A stretch of 64,000 nt of DNA, from the NCBI RefSeq assembly GCF_006542685.1, contig NZ_AP019736.1:840001-904000 (forward strand), given 5' to 3'. This DNA comes from Alistipes dispar. GTDB taxonomy: Bacteria > Bacteroidota > Bacteroidia > Bacteroidales > Rikenellaceae. How positions within the stretch are numbered: position 1 is the stretch's first letter; each line of letters begins with the position of its first letter. Positions 42,977-51,261 of the stretch are shown here, in pieces. The notes beneath the pieces were generated by a model. It saw only the letters and a program-made list of their open reading frames with translations, searched no databases and was not told the DNA's origin. A program made the position numbers and the translations under genes.

Positions 42977-44275
42977 CTATTCCGGCGGCAGACGGCATCC
43001 TTCCGGGAAAAGGATCGAAAAACAGTGCCTTCCCGCCGCATAGGCATACTCCGCCCGCAGGCCGTAGAGGCGGCAGACGGCATCCACGATCGCCAGTCCC
43101 AGTCCGGTCGAACCCTCCTTTTTCGTCCCCTGGTAGAACCGGTCGAAGATATGCCCGGCATCGAGCGGCCCCGCCGCTCCGCCGTTCGAAATCCGCAGTG
43201 CGTCCGGCGCGATCTCCACGGTCACCTCTCCCGGCACGTCGCCGTGCACGAAGGCGTTCTTGAGCAGATTGCCCACGACGCTCTCGGCCAGCGAGGGATT
43301 CATCCGCACGACGAGCCGCCCCCGGTCGCTCACCGTGCACCGCATCCCGCGGTACGCATAGATCTCCTCCAGCTCCCCGGCCGTCCGCCTCACCAGCGCA
43401 TTCACGTCCACGGGACCGGTTTCGGGGAACTGCCCGTTCTCGATCTTCGAGAGCAGCAGCAGCGACCGGTTCAGCCGCACGAGGTGGCCCAGCGTCCGCT
43501 GCACCTTGGCTATCTCGGCCAGCTGCTCCCCGGTGAGCGTCCGGGCGTCGTCCACGAGCATCTCCAGCCGGTTGCGGCACACCGCCAGCGGGGTCTGCAT
43601 CTCGTGCGAAGCGTTGCCGATGAACTGCTTCTGCCGCTCGAACAGCGACTCGGCCCGGGCGGCATAGCGCCGTGCGGCATCGTTCAGACGGCGGAACTCC
43701 GCCACGGCCGTATCGTCGGCCAGCGGCGGGTTGGGCTTTCCCACCGTATAGTCGTCGAGCCACCGCAGCAGGGCGTAGAGCGGCCGCATGGTGCGGTGAA
43801 GCACCCAGGCCGTCACCACGAGCAGCAGGAGCAGCAGGACGAGGTAGAGCGACACGACCCACCGCAGCAGGGCCCGCGTGAGTTCGTTCTTCTCGATCGC
43901 GGGCGCCATCACCGTCAGTTCGTGCCATCCGCCCCCGCCGTCGCGGAAAAGCATCCGGAGCACGCGCGCCGGCTCCCGGGCATCGCGCTCGGGAATATAA
44001 ATCCGTTCGTCGGTGTAAACCTCCTGCGGCCGCACGGCGGCGTACTCGTCCGGAATAGAGCGCAGCAGGCAGCCGTCGTTGCCGCTCCCGGAGTCGGGAA
44101 GCGCCCGTCCCGAAAGGAACTGCTTGATGGCCGTCTCGGCCCGGGCCTCGAGCGCGTCGTCCGTCTCGCGGTCGATCCGGTCGGTCAGGGCGAAGTAGAA
44201 GAGCACGGCCCATGCCGCCAGCAGCAGCGACAGCACCCATGCCAGGTGGAGCACGATGCGATAGACCAGCTTCAT
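42977..44275 (-). CDS. Sensor histidine kinase
   Basis: A 432-residue membrane kinase. TM1 is at about 8-30, a periplasmic domain of about 100 residues follows, and TM2 is at about 138-158. A HAMP-like linker precedes the HisKA H-box QFIGNASHEMQTPLAV (phospho-acceptor H224) and the HATPase_c N-box (ESVVGNLLKNAFVHG) and G-box (TKKEGSTGLGLAIVDAV). The H-box has Met-Gln where Leu-Arg/Lys is more usual, as in many Bacteroidota kinases. The ATG overlaps the response regulator stop (ATGA). The signal is unknown. Confidence 0.94.
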   Translation of the reverse strand: MKLVYRIVLHLAWVLSLLLAAWAVLFYFALTDRIDRETDDALEARAETAIKQFLSGRALPDSGSGNDGCLLRSIPDEYAAVRPQEVYTDERIYIPERDAREPARVLRMLFRDGGGGWHELTVMAPAIEKNELTRALLRWVVSLYLVLLLLLLVVTAWVLHRTMRPLYALLRWLDDYTVGKPNPPLADDTAVAEFRRLNDAARRYAARAESLFERQKQFIGNASHEMQTPLAVCRNRLEMLVDDARTLTGEQLAEIAKVQRTLGHLVRLNRSLLLLSKIENGQFPETGPVDVNALVRRTAGELEEIYAYRGMRCTVSDRGRLVVRMNPSLAESVVGNLLKNAFVHGDVPGEVTVEIAPDALRISNGGAAGPLDAGHIFDRFYQGTKKEGSTGLGLAIVDAVCRLYGLRAEYAYAAGRHCFSILFPEGCRLPPE

Positions 44276-44949
44276 GGCCGGACGAGCTTGTAGCCGAAGC
44301 CGTAAACGGCCCGTATCTCGATGTCGGCACCCGCCTTTTCCAGCTTGCGCCGCAGGTTCTTCATCTGCGCATAGACGAAATCGAAGTTGTCCGCCTGGTC
44401 GATATGGTCGCCCCAGACCCCTTCGGCCAGCGCGGCCTTGTCGATCGTATGGTTCGGCCGGCTCATGAAATAGTGCAGGATGTCGTACTCCTTGCGCAGC
44501 AGCTCCACCTCGCGGCCCGCGACCTCCACGCGGCGGCTGTCGGGCCACAGGCGGACATTGCCCGCATCGAGGCTCTGCCGGCCGTCGTGCCGGTGCCGCC
44601 GCAGCACGCTGCGTATGCGGGCGCTCAGTTCGGCCAGATGGAACGGCTTGGGCAGGTAGTCGTCGGCTCCCAGCTCCAGCCCGCCGATCTTGTCGTCGAG
44701 CGAGTCGCGTGCCGAGATGATGATGACCCCCGCACGCAGCCCGCGGCGCTTGAGCTCCTCGAGCAGTTTCAGCCCGCTGCCGTCCGGCAACATGATGTCC
44801 AGCAGGATGCAGTCGTAGTCGTAGGCCGCGATCTTGTCGAGCCCCGAGGTGTAATCGGCCGCCTCCTCGACCACGTACTGCTCCCGGCGCAATGTCTGCG
44901 CCATGATCTCCCGAAGGGAGGGTTCGTCCTCGACGATCAGAATCTTCAT
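44272..44949 (-). CDS. OmpR-family response regulator
   Basis: A 225-residue regulator. The ATG at 44949 gives MKILIVEDEPSLREIM; an upstream TTG is less likely. The receiver domain has the acidic pocket E7/D8, phospho-acceptor D51 (ILLDIMLPDGSG) and the Lys of LPKPFHLAEL. The C-terminal winged helix ends YGFGYKLV. Partner of the overlapping histidine kinase. Upstream, at 45002-45021, is a 7-bp inverted repeat around a TAACTTCG box, possibly an autoregulatory site. Confidence 0.95.
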   Translation of the reverse strand: MKILIVEDEPSLREIMAQTLRREQYVVEEAADYTSGLDKIAAYDYDCILLDIMLPDGSGLKLLEELKRRGLRAGVIIISARDSLDDKIGGLELGADDYLPKPFHLAELSARIRSVLRRHRHDGRQSLDAGNVRLWPDSRRVEVAGREVELLRKEYDILHYFMSRPNHTIDKAALAEGVWGDHIDQADNFDFVYAQMKNLRRKLEKAGADIEIRAVYGFGYKLVRP

Positions 44950-45001
44950 AACTCCATTCAATTATCGTTTCCCGCACGACGCCGGGTCTCCGGCGCCGGA
45001 C

Positions 45002-45021
45002 CGGGGCGAAGTTACGCCCCG
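45002..45021. repeat. Inverted repeat CGGGGCG-AAGTTA-CGCCCCG
   Basis: A perfect 7-bp inverted repeat with a 6-nt AT-rich centre, between the GNAT gene end (45054) and the response regulator start (44949). There is no T-tract, so it is not a typical terminator. It overlaps a near-consensus -7 box (TAACTTCG on the minus strand). Confidence 0.35.
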
Positions 45022-45053
45022 AATCCGAAAGGAAACCGAAATCGCCCGGCCCG

Positions 45054-45530
45054 TCAGGCCAGAACGCACACCATCACATACTCCTCCGGATGCTCCCGGA
45101 CGACCCGGAACCCCAGCCTCCGGTACAGCCGCACGGCGGGATTCGCCTTCTGCACCGAGAGCGAGACGGCCGGATAGCCCTCGTCGGCCAGCGACCGCAG
45201 CATCGCCCGCAGCAGCCGCGTCCCGACACCCCTTCCCCGGCAGGCCGGATCGAGTGCCACCGCAAGCTCCGGAACCCCCTCCGCGACACGGCCGAACCCC
45301 GCGCCGCAGCGGACCCAGACGGCCCCGACGACACGCCCCGCCGCCTCGGCGACGAGCGCCCGGTCGTCCCGCCGCGAGCCGAACCCGGCGACATAGTCCC
45401 GCAGCGGCGGCGACAGGAGCACCGTCCGCGGAGGCGGAGCCGCGCCCTCCGGAATAAAGATCGCCTCGTACAGGAAGCCGGACAGCAGCGGGAACTCCGC
45501 CCGCGTCATCGGCCTTATCGTCGCATCCAT
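45054..45530 (-). CDS. GNAT-family N-acetyltransferase
   Basis: A 158-residue acetyltransferase. Motif A is ALDPACRGRGVGTRLLRAML, and motif B is VSLSVQKANPAVRLYRRLGFRVV. The N-terminus MDATIRPMTRAEFPLL is typical of the fold. The ATG at 45530 lies 4 nt from a perfect -7 box, so the mRNA is probably leaderless. The acceptor is unknown. Confidence 0.88.
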   Translation of the reverse strand: MDATIRPMTRAEFPLLSGFLYEAIFIPEGAAPPPRTVLLSPPLRDYVAGFGSRRDDRALVAEAAGRVVGAVWVRCGAGFGRVAEGVPELAVALDPACRGRGVGTRLLRAMLRSLADEGYPAVSLSVQKANPAVRLYRRLGFRVVREHPEEYVMVCVLA

Positions 45531-45534
45531 CTCT

Positions 45535-45542
45535 CAAAGATA
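45535..45542 (-). promoter_or_regulatory. -7 element (TATCTTTG) abutting the GNAT start
   Basis: CAAAGATA on the plus strand; only 4 nt (AGAG) separate it from the ATG at 45530. Confidence 0.6.
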
Positions 45543-45559
45543 CGAATTTCCGGCCGGAA

Positions 45560-45596
45560 ACGAAAAAGCGATACGCCCTTTGAGACGTATCGCTTT
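45560..45596 (-). terminator. Terminator of the plsX-fabH operon
   Basis: An 11-bp perfect stem (AAAGCGATACG / CGTATCGCTTT) pairs 45565-45575 with 45586-45596. On the minus strand it ends in TTTTT then CG. It lies about 40 nt past the fabH stop. Confidence 0.75.
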
Positions 45597-45634
45597 CCGC
45601 CCGGACCTCCGAAGTCCGGTCATACCGTTCGAGG

Positions 45635-46639
45635 CTATGCCTTCTCGCCGTCGTAGGCCCACTTCACGTAGATGGCGCCCCAGGTATATCCGCCGCCGAA
45701 GGCCGACAGGATGAGGTTGTCGCCCCGGCGGAGTTCCTTTTCGTAGTCGTAGAGGCACGAAGGAATCGTCGCGGCCGTGGTGTTGCCGTTCCGGTCGATG
45801 TTGATCATGCACTTGTCCGAGGTGATGCCCATGCGGCGCGCCGTGGCGTCGATGATGCGCAGGTTGGCCTGATGCGGCACGAGGTAGCGGATGTCGTCCG
45901 ACGACAGGTGGTGGCGCTCCATCATCTCGACCGACACGTCGGCCATCTTCGACACGGCGGCCTTGAAGACGGCATGGCCGTCCCACATGATCGTGTGCCA
46001 GTTGTTCTGCACCGTCTCGATCGACGCCGGGTAGCGCGAACCTCCCGCCTTCATGTAGAGTTGCAGCTCGCCCGAGCCGTCAGAACGCAGGATCGAGTCG
46101 ATCACGCCGTAACCCTCCGTATCGGGTTCCAGCAGCACGGCAGCCGCACCGTCGCCGAAAATCGGGCAGGTCGAACGGTCCGTATAATCGACGATCGAGG
46201 ACATTTTGTCCGCGCCGACGACGATCACCTTCTTGCTCGTACCGGCCTCGATGAACTTGGCGCCCGTCGTGAGGGCGAAGAGGAAGCCGCTGCAAGCCGC
46301 CGACACGTCGTAGGCGAAGGCGTTCTTGCAGCCGGCCTGGTCGGCGATCAGGTTGCCCGTCGAAGGGAAGAACATGTCGGGCGTCACCGTGGCGCAGATC
46401 ACCACGTCGATATCCATCGGGTCCACGCCCGTCTTATCCAGCAGGTTGATGACCGCGCGGGCTCCCATGTAGGAGGTTCCCACGCCTTCGCCCTTGAGGA
46501 TATGACGCGTCTTGACGCCGATATGCGACATGATCCACTCGTCGCTCGTATCGACCATCCGGCTCAATTCGTCGTTCGTCAGGATGTAATCGGGAAGGTA
46601 CTCCCCCACACCCGTAATCGCTGCTGTTATCTTGCTCAT
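45635..46639 (-). CDS. fabH: 3-oxoacyl-[ACP] synthase III (FabH)
   Basis: A 334-residue initiating ketosynthase that condenses acyl-CoA with malonyl-ACP. The catalytic triad is visible: C116 (SAACSGFLFAL), a His in VPHQANLRI (about 258) and an Asn in DRNGNTTAATIPS (about 288). Length and motifs are full. Last gene of the yceD-rpmF-plsX-fabH operon, 27 nt from plsX. Confidence 0.96.
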   Translation of the reverse strand: MSKITAAITGVGEYLPDYILTNDELSRMVDTSDEWIMSHIGVKTRHILKGEGVGTSYMGARAVINLLDKTGVDPMDIDVVICATVTPDMFFPSTGNLIADQAGCKNAFAYDVSAACSGFLFALTTGAKFIEAGTSKKVIVVGADKMSSIVDYTDRSTCPIFGDGAAAVLLEPDTEGYGVIDSILRSDGSGELQLYMKAGGSRYPASIETVQNNWHTIMWDGHAVFKAAVSKMADVSVEMMERHHLSSDDIRYLVPHQANLRIIDATARRMGITSDKCMINIDRNGNTTAATIPSCLYDYEKELRRGDNLILSAFGGGYTWGAIYVKWAYDGEKA

Positions 46640-46666
46640 TAACTTCTTGTTTACCTTGGTTAGTCA

Positions 46667-47614
46667 CTAATTTTGAAACGCGCGCTGCAACTTGGCCGTC
46701 AAGCCGGCCTTCACCACCTGCTCGGTCGAGAGGATCATGCTGCGGATCGCCGCGGGCGACGAGCAGCCGTGGCCGATGATGACGGGCGCATTGACGCCCA
46801 GCACGGGCGTGCCGCCCACGTTTTCATAGTTCATGGCGTCCCAGAAGGCATTGCCGCCTCCCAGCGCCTTGTTGATCCGGTAGAGACCCTCGGCCATCTT
46901 CAGCACCGTGTTGCCCACGAAGCCGTCGCAAACGATCACGTCGGCGACCTTGCCCGAGAAGATGTGCGAACCCTCGACGTTGCCGACGAAGTTGATGCGC
47001 GGCTCGGCCTTCAGCAATTCGTAAGTCGCTTTCGACAGGGCGTTGCCCTTGGTCTCCTCCTCGCCGATATTGAGCACCGCGACGCGGGGCGATCCGATCC
47101 CCAGCACCGCTTCGGCATAGATCGACCCGATCACGCCGTACTGCGCCAGCACCTCGGGCTTGCAGTCCACGTTCAGCCCGACGTCGAGCAACAGCGCGGG
47201 GCGTCCCGCGACGGTGGGCACGATCGACGAAATCGTGGGGCGGATAACCCCCTCGATCGGCTTGACGGCGTACATGGAGCCGACCATCATGGCGCCCGTG
47301 GAGCCGGCGCTCGCAAAACCGTCGATGCCGCCTTTGGCCAGGTAGCCGAAGCCCACCGTGATACTCGAATCGGCCTTGGCCTGGAAGGCTTTGGCCGGAT
47401 GGTCGCCCATCTCGATAACCTCCGAGGTGGCCACGATGCCGAACCGTTCGGCCGGACACCCTTCGGCCTCCAGCACCTCGCGTATCCTCCGTTCGTCACC
47501 GAACAGCACGATACGGCTGTCCGGCCCGATCGCGTCGAGCGCCATGACGGCTCCCTTGACAGCCGCTTCGGGAGCGAAATCGCCCCCCATGGCATCCACA
47601 CCTATTCTTAACAT
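46667..47614 (-). CDS. plsX: Phosphate acyltransferase PlsX
   Basis: A 315-residue enzyme making acyl-phosphate from acyl-ACP for phospholipid synthesis. The N-terminus is RIGVDAMGGDFAPEAAVKGA; further family blocks are SAGSTGAMMVGS, LLLDVGLNVDCKPE, and CDGFVGNTVLKMAEG. It sits between rpmF and fabH, the conserved order. Confidence 0.96.
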   Translation of the reverse strand: MLRIGVDAMGGDFAPEAAVKGAVMALDAIGPDSRIVLFGDERRIREVLEAEGCPAERFGIVATSEVIEMGDHPAKAFQAKADSSITVGFGYLAKGGIDGFASAGSTGAMMVGSMYAVKPIEGVIRPTISSIVPTVAGRPALLLDVGLNVDCKPEVLAQYGVIGSIYAEAVLGIGSPRVAVLNIGEEETKGNALSKATYELLKAEPRINFVGNVEGSHIFSGKVADVIVCDGFVGNTVLKMAEGLYRINKALGGGNAFWDAMNYENVGGTPVLGVNAPVIIGHGCSSPAAIRSMILSTEQVVKAGLTAKLQRAFQN

Positions 47615-47713
47615 ACTCGAATGCGATTTGGTTTAATTCCGGTTCCGCACGACCGGATTCCGGAACGGATGGCTCCATCCCGTCCCGCGCCTACGGAACC
47701 TCCCGTAAAAAGT

Positions 47714-47743
47714 AAAAAAGAGGCATTCCCGGGGGATGCACTC
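47714..47743 (-). terminator. Hairpin with T-tract between rpmF and plsX
   Basis: On the minus strand a stem formed by 47736-47743 and 47720-47726, extended by pairing inside the CCCGGG region, is followed by TTTTTT (47714-47719). It would end part of the yceD-rpmF transcripts before plsX. Confidence 0.6.
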
Positions 47744-47758
47744 TTCGGAGCGCCGAGC

Positions 47759-47944
47759 TTATTCGGCGGCCTTCTTCTCGATGGCGAGCTTGCCGCGGTA
47801 GAAACCGCACTCGGGGCATACGCGGTGGTACAGCACGGCTGCACCGCAGTTCGAACAGGTCACCACCGTCGGAACGACAGCCTTGTAATGAGTTCTGCGC
47901 TTGTCGCGTCGCGTCGACGAGACTTTGTGTTTAGGATGTGCCAT
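47759..47944 (-). CDS. rpmF: 50S ribosomal protein L32
   Basis: A 61-residue protein starting MAHPKHKVSSTRRDKRRTHY, the usual L32 N-terminus. A zinc ribbon with two CxxC pairs is intact (CSNCG and CPECG). It lies 35 nt after the yceD-like gene. Confidence 0.97.
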   Translation of the reverse strand: MAHPKHKVSSTRRDKRRTHYKAVVPTVVTCSNCGAAVLYHRVCPECGFYRGKLAIEKKAAE

Positions 47945-47979
47945 TTTACAGTGTAATTATAAGTTTAACGTATTTCGTT

Positions 47980-48561
47980 TCAGTCTTTCGCGTCATCCCC
48001 GGAGGAGCGGCCGCCCGGCTCCATGCGTTCGCGCAGCTCCGCCAGCTTGGCCCATTCGCCGCCCCGGCGCTCCTCGCCTCCGGCCCCGGCCTCGATCGAG
48101 GCGAACTCCTCGTCCGAGACGATGCGGAACCGTCCGAGCATGTCGGGATCGCACTCCCCCTCGGGATGCACCCGCTGGTAGGGCAGCGACAGGACGATGC
48201 TCTCGTAGATATACTGCGCGAGGTCCACTTCGTCCTCTCCGGGCACGAGCCACAGCACTTCGCCGTCGTATTCGTGCTCTTCCTCGGAGAAGCGGACCAT
48301 GAGCCGCCCCTCGAAATCGACCGGAATGCGGCAGTCCTCCAGACAGCGATCGCACGCGACGACCACATGACCCGTGATCCGGACATCGAACACGAGCAGC
48401 GTCTCCGCACGTTCCAGCCCTACCGACACCTCGCAGGCGCAGTCCCGGACCTCGGTGTTCCCGAAAGCATCGAAGAGCGGCTTCCCGACTTCGAACCGGA
48501 AATCGTGATGCCCGTTCTTCAGCCCTTTGAAGGCTATGGAATATCCCTGAGCCACCTCCAT
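47980..48561 (-). CDS. yceD: DUF177 (YceD-like) protein
   Basis: A 193-residue protein with the DUF177 core. The Cys pair in VVACDRCLEDCRIPV and the acidic VPGEDEVDLAQYIYESIVLSLP block are family hallmarks. YceD is linked to 23S rRNA accumulation in other organisms. The ATG at 48561 (MEVAQGYSIAFKGLKNG) is chosen because it follows a good promoter. The C-terminus is a charged Arg/Glu/Gly tail. Confidence 0.9.
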   Translation of the reverse strand: MEVAQGYSIAFKGLKNGHHDFRFEVGKPLFDAFGNTEVRDCACEVSVGLERAETLLVFDVRITGHVVVACDRCLEDCRIPVDFEGRLMVRFSEEEHEYDGEVLWLVPGEDEVDLAQYIYESIVLSLPYQRVHPEGECDPDMLGRFRIVSDEEFASIEAGAGGEERRGGEWAKLAELRERMEPGGRSSGDDAKD

Positions 48562-48579
48562 TTGTGCACATTTAGTGCG

Positions 48580-48610
48580 CAAAGTTACTAAAAAATAGGA
48601 CAAGTGCAAA
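48580..48610 (-). promoter_or_regulatory. Promoter of yceD-rpmF-plsX-fabH
   Basis: On the minus strand TTTG (48607-48610), 19 nt, then TAACTTTG (48580-48587), 18 nt before the ATG at 48561. Divergent to the promoter at 48658-48689. Confidence 0.75.
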
Positions 48611-48657
48611 GAAAACGGCGAGTTTTAGCACCCGCGGTCCATCCCGCAGGGCTCGAA

Positions 48658-48689
48658 TTTGGCATTGCACGCAAGTTGTATTATATTTG
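48658..48689 (+). promoter_or_regulatory. Promoter directly abutting the hypothetical gene at 48696
   Basis: TTTG (48658-48661), 20 nt, TATATTTG (48682-48689), then only 6 nt before the ATG at 48696. A well-formed promoter that leaves almost no 5' leader. Confidence 0.75.
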
Positions 48690-48695
48690 CCGAAT

Positions 48696-49103
48696 ATGGC
48701 AGCACACAAGGGATTCACCATCGAAGTCACGAGCCGCTACGAGGAGTGGTGGCGCTACAACGTCGCGCTCATGTGCGGCTGTTTCGACGCCGAAGAGCGC
48801 CGCACGGGATTCGCCTCGGCCGCCTCGGAGGTCGCCGGCGTGGGTTCGAACCTCCCGGAGCGGCCCGCGGAAATTCCCGCGTTCCGCACGGCAAGGCTCA
48901 CGACCGGACCGTGCGACCATCTGGTGCTCTATATCTACATCGTACCCCACACGCTGCCCGCGGGCAACGACATCGACGCGACGCGTCCCTTCGAGATCGA
49001 CCTGAAGATCGCCTGCGACGGCCGCCGCATCCGTTCCGAGAAACGGCGGATCAACCAGTGGTCGGGGGCGTCGATCGAACTGCGCGTGGATTCGCACGAA
49101 TAG
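48696..49103 (+). CDS. Hypothetical 135-residue protein
   Basis: I do not recognise the family. It has no signal peptide or TM. It begins MAAHKGFTIEVTSRYEEWWRYNVALMCG and is a mixed alpha/beta composition with a strand-rich second half (CDHLVLYIYIVPHTLPAG, then FEIDLKIACDGRRIRSEKRRINQWSG). Real coding is supported by the strong promoter just upstream, normal codon use and a stop well before the gap terminator. It stands alone between the fab operon (divergent) and gap (convergent). Confidence 0.7.
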   Translation: MAAHKGFTIEVTSRYEEWWRYNVALMCGCFDAEERRTGFASAASEVAGVGSNLPERPAEIPAFRTARLTTGPCDHLVLYIYIVPHTLPAGNDIDATRPFEIDLKIACDGRRIRSEKRRINQWSGASIELRVDSHE

Positions 49104-49236
49104 TCCGCCGCTGCCGGATCCCGCCACCCCTTCCGGTCCCGTGGCGGACGGTTCCGGAAGAAACCCGGCCCTTTTTGCCGCCATCCCCGCCCCCGGAGAA
49201 ATCCGCTCCCGAAATCCGCTATCCGGCAGGTCCGGA

Positions 49237-49267
49237 CAAAAAAGAAGGACTCCTCGCGGAGTCCTTC
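49237..49267 (-). terminator. Terminator of gap
   Basis: A perfect 10-bp stem (GAAGGACTCC / GGAGTCCTTC) pairs 49244-49253 with 49258-49267 around a 4-nt loop. On the minus strand it is followed by an uninterrupted T-tract (49238-49243). It starts 23 nt after the gap stop. Confidence 0.92.
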
Positions 49268-49290
49268 CCGTTCATAACCGGAGTGTCCGA

Positions 49291-50307
49291 TTACTTGTTG
49301 TAAGCCTTCATCACCGAGATGAGGTCGAGCACCTTGTTCGAGTAACCCCACTCGTTGTCGTACCAAGCAACGACCTTTACGAAGGTATCGGTCAGTGCGA
49401 TACCGGCAGCCTTGTCGAAGATCGACGTGCGGGCGTCGCCCAGGAAGTCCGACGAAACGACAGCCTCCTCGGTGTAACCCAGCACACCCTTCAGCTCGCC
49501 TTCCGAAGCCTCCTTCATGGCAGCGCAGATCTCGTCGTACTTGGCCGGCTTGGCCAGGTTCACCGTCAGGTCCACAACCGATACGTCGAGGGTCGGAACG
49601 CGCATCGACATACCCGTCAGCTTGCCGTTCAGGGCGGGGATCACCTTACCTACGGCCTTGGCAGCGCCGGTCGAGGAGGGGATGATGTTGCCCGAAGCGG
49701 CACGGCCGCCGCGCCAGTCCTTCATCGAGGGACCGTCCACGGTCTTCTGCGTGGCGGTGGTCGAGTGAACCGTGGTCATCAGACCGTCGGTGATGCCGAA
49801 CTTGTCGTTGAGCACCTTGGCGATGGGAGCCAGGCAGTTCGTGGTGCACGAAGCGTTCGAAACGATCTTCTGGCCTGCATAGGTATCGGTGTTCACGCCG
49901 CATACGAACATCGGCGTAGCGTCCTTCGAGGGAGCCGACATGACGACATACTTGGCGCCGGCTGCGATGTGAGCCTGAGCCTTCTCCTCGGTGAGGAACA
50001 GACCCGTGGACTCCACGACGTACTCGGCCTCCACCTCGTTCCACTTCAGGTTCGCGGGATCCTTCTCGGCGGTCACGCGGATGGCGTGGCCGTTCACGAT
50101 CAGCTGGCTCTTCTCGACGTTGTAGTCGATCGTGCCCTTGAACTGGCCGTGCATCGTGTCGTACTTGAGCATATAAGCCAGGTAGTCCACCGGGCAGAGG
50201 TCGTTGATGCCTACGATCTCGTACTTGTCAGTCTGCGTGCAGGCGGCACGGAAAACCATACGGCCGATACGACCGAATCCGTTGATACCAATCTTGATAG
50301 TTGCCAT
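49291..50307 (-). CDS. gap: Glyceraldehyde-3-phosphate dehydrogenase, type I
   Basis: A 338-residue glycolytic enzyme. NAD-binding GINGFGRIGRMVFR is at the N-terminus, the catalytic Cys is in SNASCTTNCLAP, and the partner His lies further on. The C-terminal WYDNEWGYSN block is intact. Its codon choice is visibly less GC-rich than its neighbours, as expected for a highly expressed gene. It has its own promoter and a strong terminator. Confidence 0.97.
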   Translation of the reverse strand: MATIKIGINGFGRIGRMVFRAACTQTDKYEIVGINDLCPVDYLAYMLKYDTMHGQFKGTIDYNVEKSQLIVNGHAIRVTAEKDPANLKWNEVEAEYVVESTGLFLTEEKAQAHIAAGAKYVVMSAPSKDATPMFVCGVNTDTYAGQKIVSNASCTTNCLAPIAKVLNDKFGITDGLMTTVHSTTATQKTVDGPSMKDWRGGRAASGNIIPSSTGAAKAVGKVIPALNGKLTGMSMRVPTLDVSVVDLTVNLAKPAKYDEICAAMKEASEGELKGVLGYTEEAVVSSDFLGDARTSIFDKAAGIALTDTFVKVVAWYDNEWGYSNKVLDLISVMKAYNK

Positions 50308-50357
50308 AACGTTTTGAATTATTTGTTAGTAAAAAACTCGCTCTGTTTTTTCCAGCG

Positions 50358-50389
50358 CAAAAGTACGCACTTTCTATAATTTACGCAAA
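50358..50389 (-). promoter_or_regulatory. Promoter of gap
   Basis: On the minus strand TTTG (50386-50389), 20 nt, TACTTTTG (50358-50365), in an AT-rich block with further A/T tracts upstream (50390-50410). The leader is about 50 nt. One of the cleanest promoters in the window. Confidence 0.85.
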
Positions 50390-50505
50390 TAAAAATTTAA
50401 CTATTTTAAAAATCCCCGCGCCGCGCTTTCCGGAGCCCGGGCTCTTCCTCCGCAGCGTCCCGGAAGCCCGTTCGGGTCTCTCCGGGAGCCTCGCACGCCG
50501 TGCGG

Positions 50506-51261
50506 CTACCGTGCGGCCAGCTTGGCGCGCTTGGCCATGGCCGAGGCGAAGACGAAGTCGTTCAGCTCGCGGTTGTCGGCATGGAGAATCTCCTCCTTCG
50601 TGCCTTCCCACCACTTGAGCCCGTCGTGTATATATACAATCTTCTCGCCGATCTCCATCACGGAGTTCATGTCGTGCGTATTGATGATCGTCGTGATGCC
50701 GTATTCCCGCGTGATTTCGTGAATCAGGTTGTCGATCACGATCGAGGTCTGCGGGTCCAGCCCCGAGTTGGGCTCGTCGCAGAACAGGTAGCGGGGATTC
50801 ATCACGATCGCGCGGGCGATGGCCACGCGCTTGATCATGCCGCCCGACAGCTCGGCCGGATAGAGCCGGTTGGCGTTCTCGAGCCGCACGCGCTGGAGGC
50901 AGAAGTTCACGCGCTCCATCTTCTCGCGCTCGCTCTTCGAGGTGAACAGGTCGAGCGGCAGCTTGACGTTCTCCTCGACCGTCGAGGAGTCGAGCAGCGC
51001 CCCGCCCTGGAAGATCATGCCTATATCCTTGCGGATCTCCTTGCGCTCGCGGAATCCCAGCCGCGTGAAGTTCACTTCGTCGTACCACACGTCGCCCGAA
51101 TCGGGTTCGTGCAGTCCCACGAGTGTCTTCAGCAGCACGGTCTTGCCCGAACCGCTGCGGCCGATGATGAGGTTCGTCTTGCCGGTCTCGAATTCGATCG
51201 AAATGTCGTCGAGCACCCGGCGGCCGTCGAACGACTTGACGATGTGTTCGGTGCGTATCAT
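50506..51261 (-). CDS. mlaF: MlaF-like ABC ATPase (lipid trafficking)
   Basis: A 251-residue ATPase. Walker A is GRSGSGKTVL, the signature is LSGGMIKRVAIARAI (the Met after SGG is typical of MlaF), Walker B is YLFCDEPNSGLDP, and the switch His is in NTHDMNS. The ATG overlaps the mlaE stop (ATGA). It powers phospholipid transport across the envelope with the MlaE permease. No MCE-domain (MlaD) gene lies adjacent within the window. Confidence 0.93.
   Translation of the reverse strand: MIRTEHIVKSFDGRRVLDDISIEFETGKTNLIIGRSGSGKTVLLKTLVGLHEPDSGDVWYDEVNFTRLGFRERKEIRKDIGMIFQGGALLDSSTVEENVKLPLDLFTSKSEREKMERVNFCLQRVRLENANRLYPAELSGGMIKRVAIARAIVMNPRYLFCDEPNSGLDPQTSIVIDNLIHEITREYGITTIINTHDMNSVMEIGEKIVYIHDGLKWWEGTKEEILHADNRELNDFVFASAMAKRAKLAAR

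Noticed and set aside
45002..45021. Inverted repeat as a terminator of the GNAT gene
   Set aside because: There is no T-tract on the minus strand after the stem; it is kept only as a possible operator.
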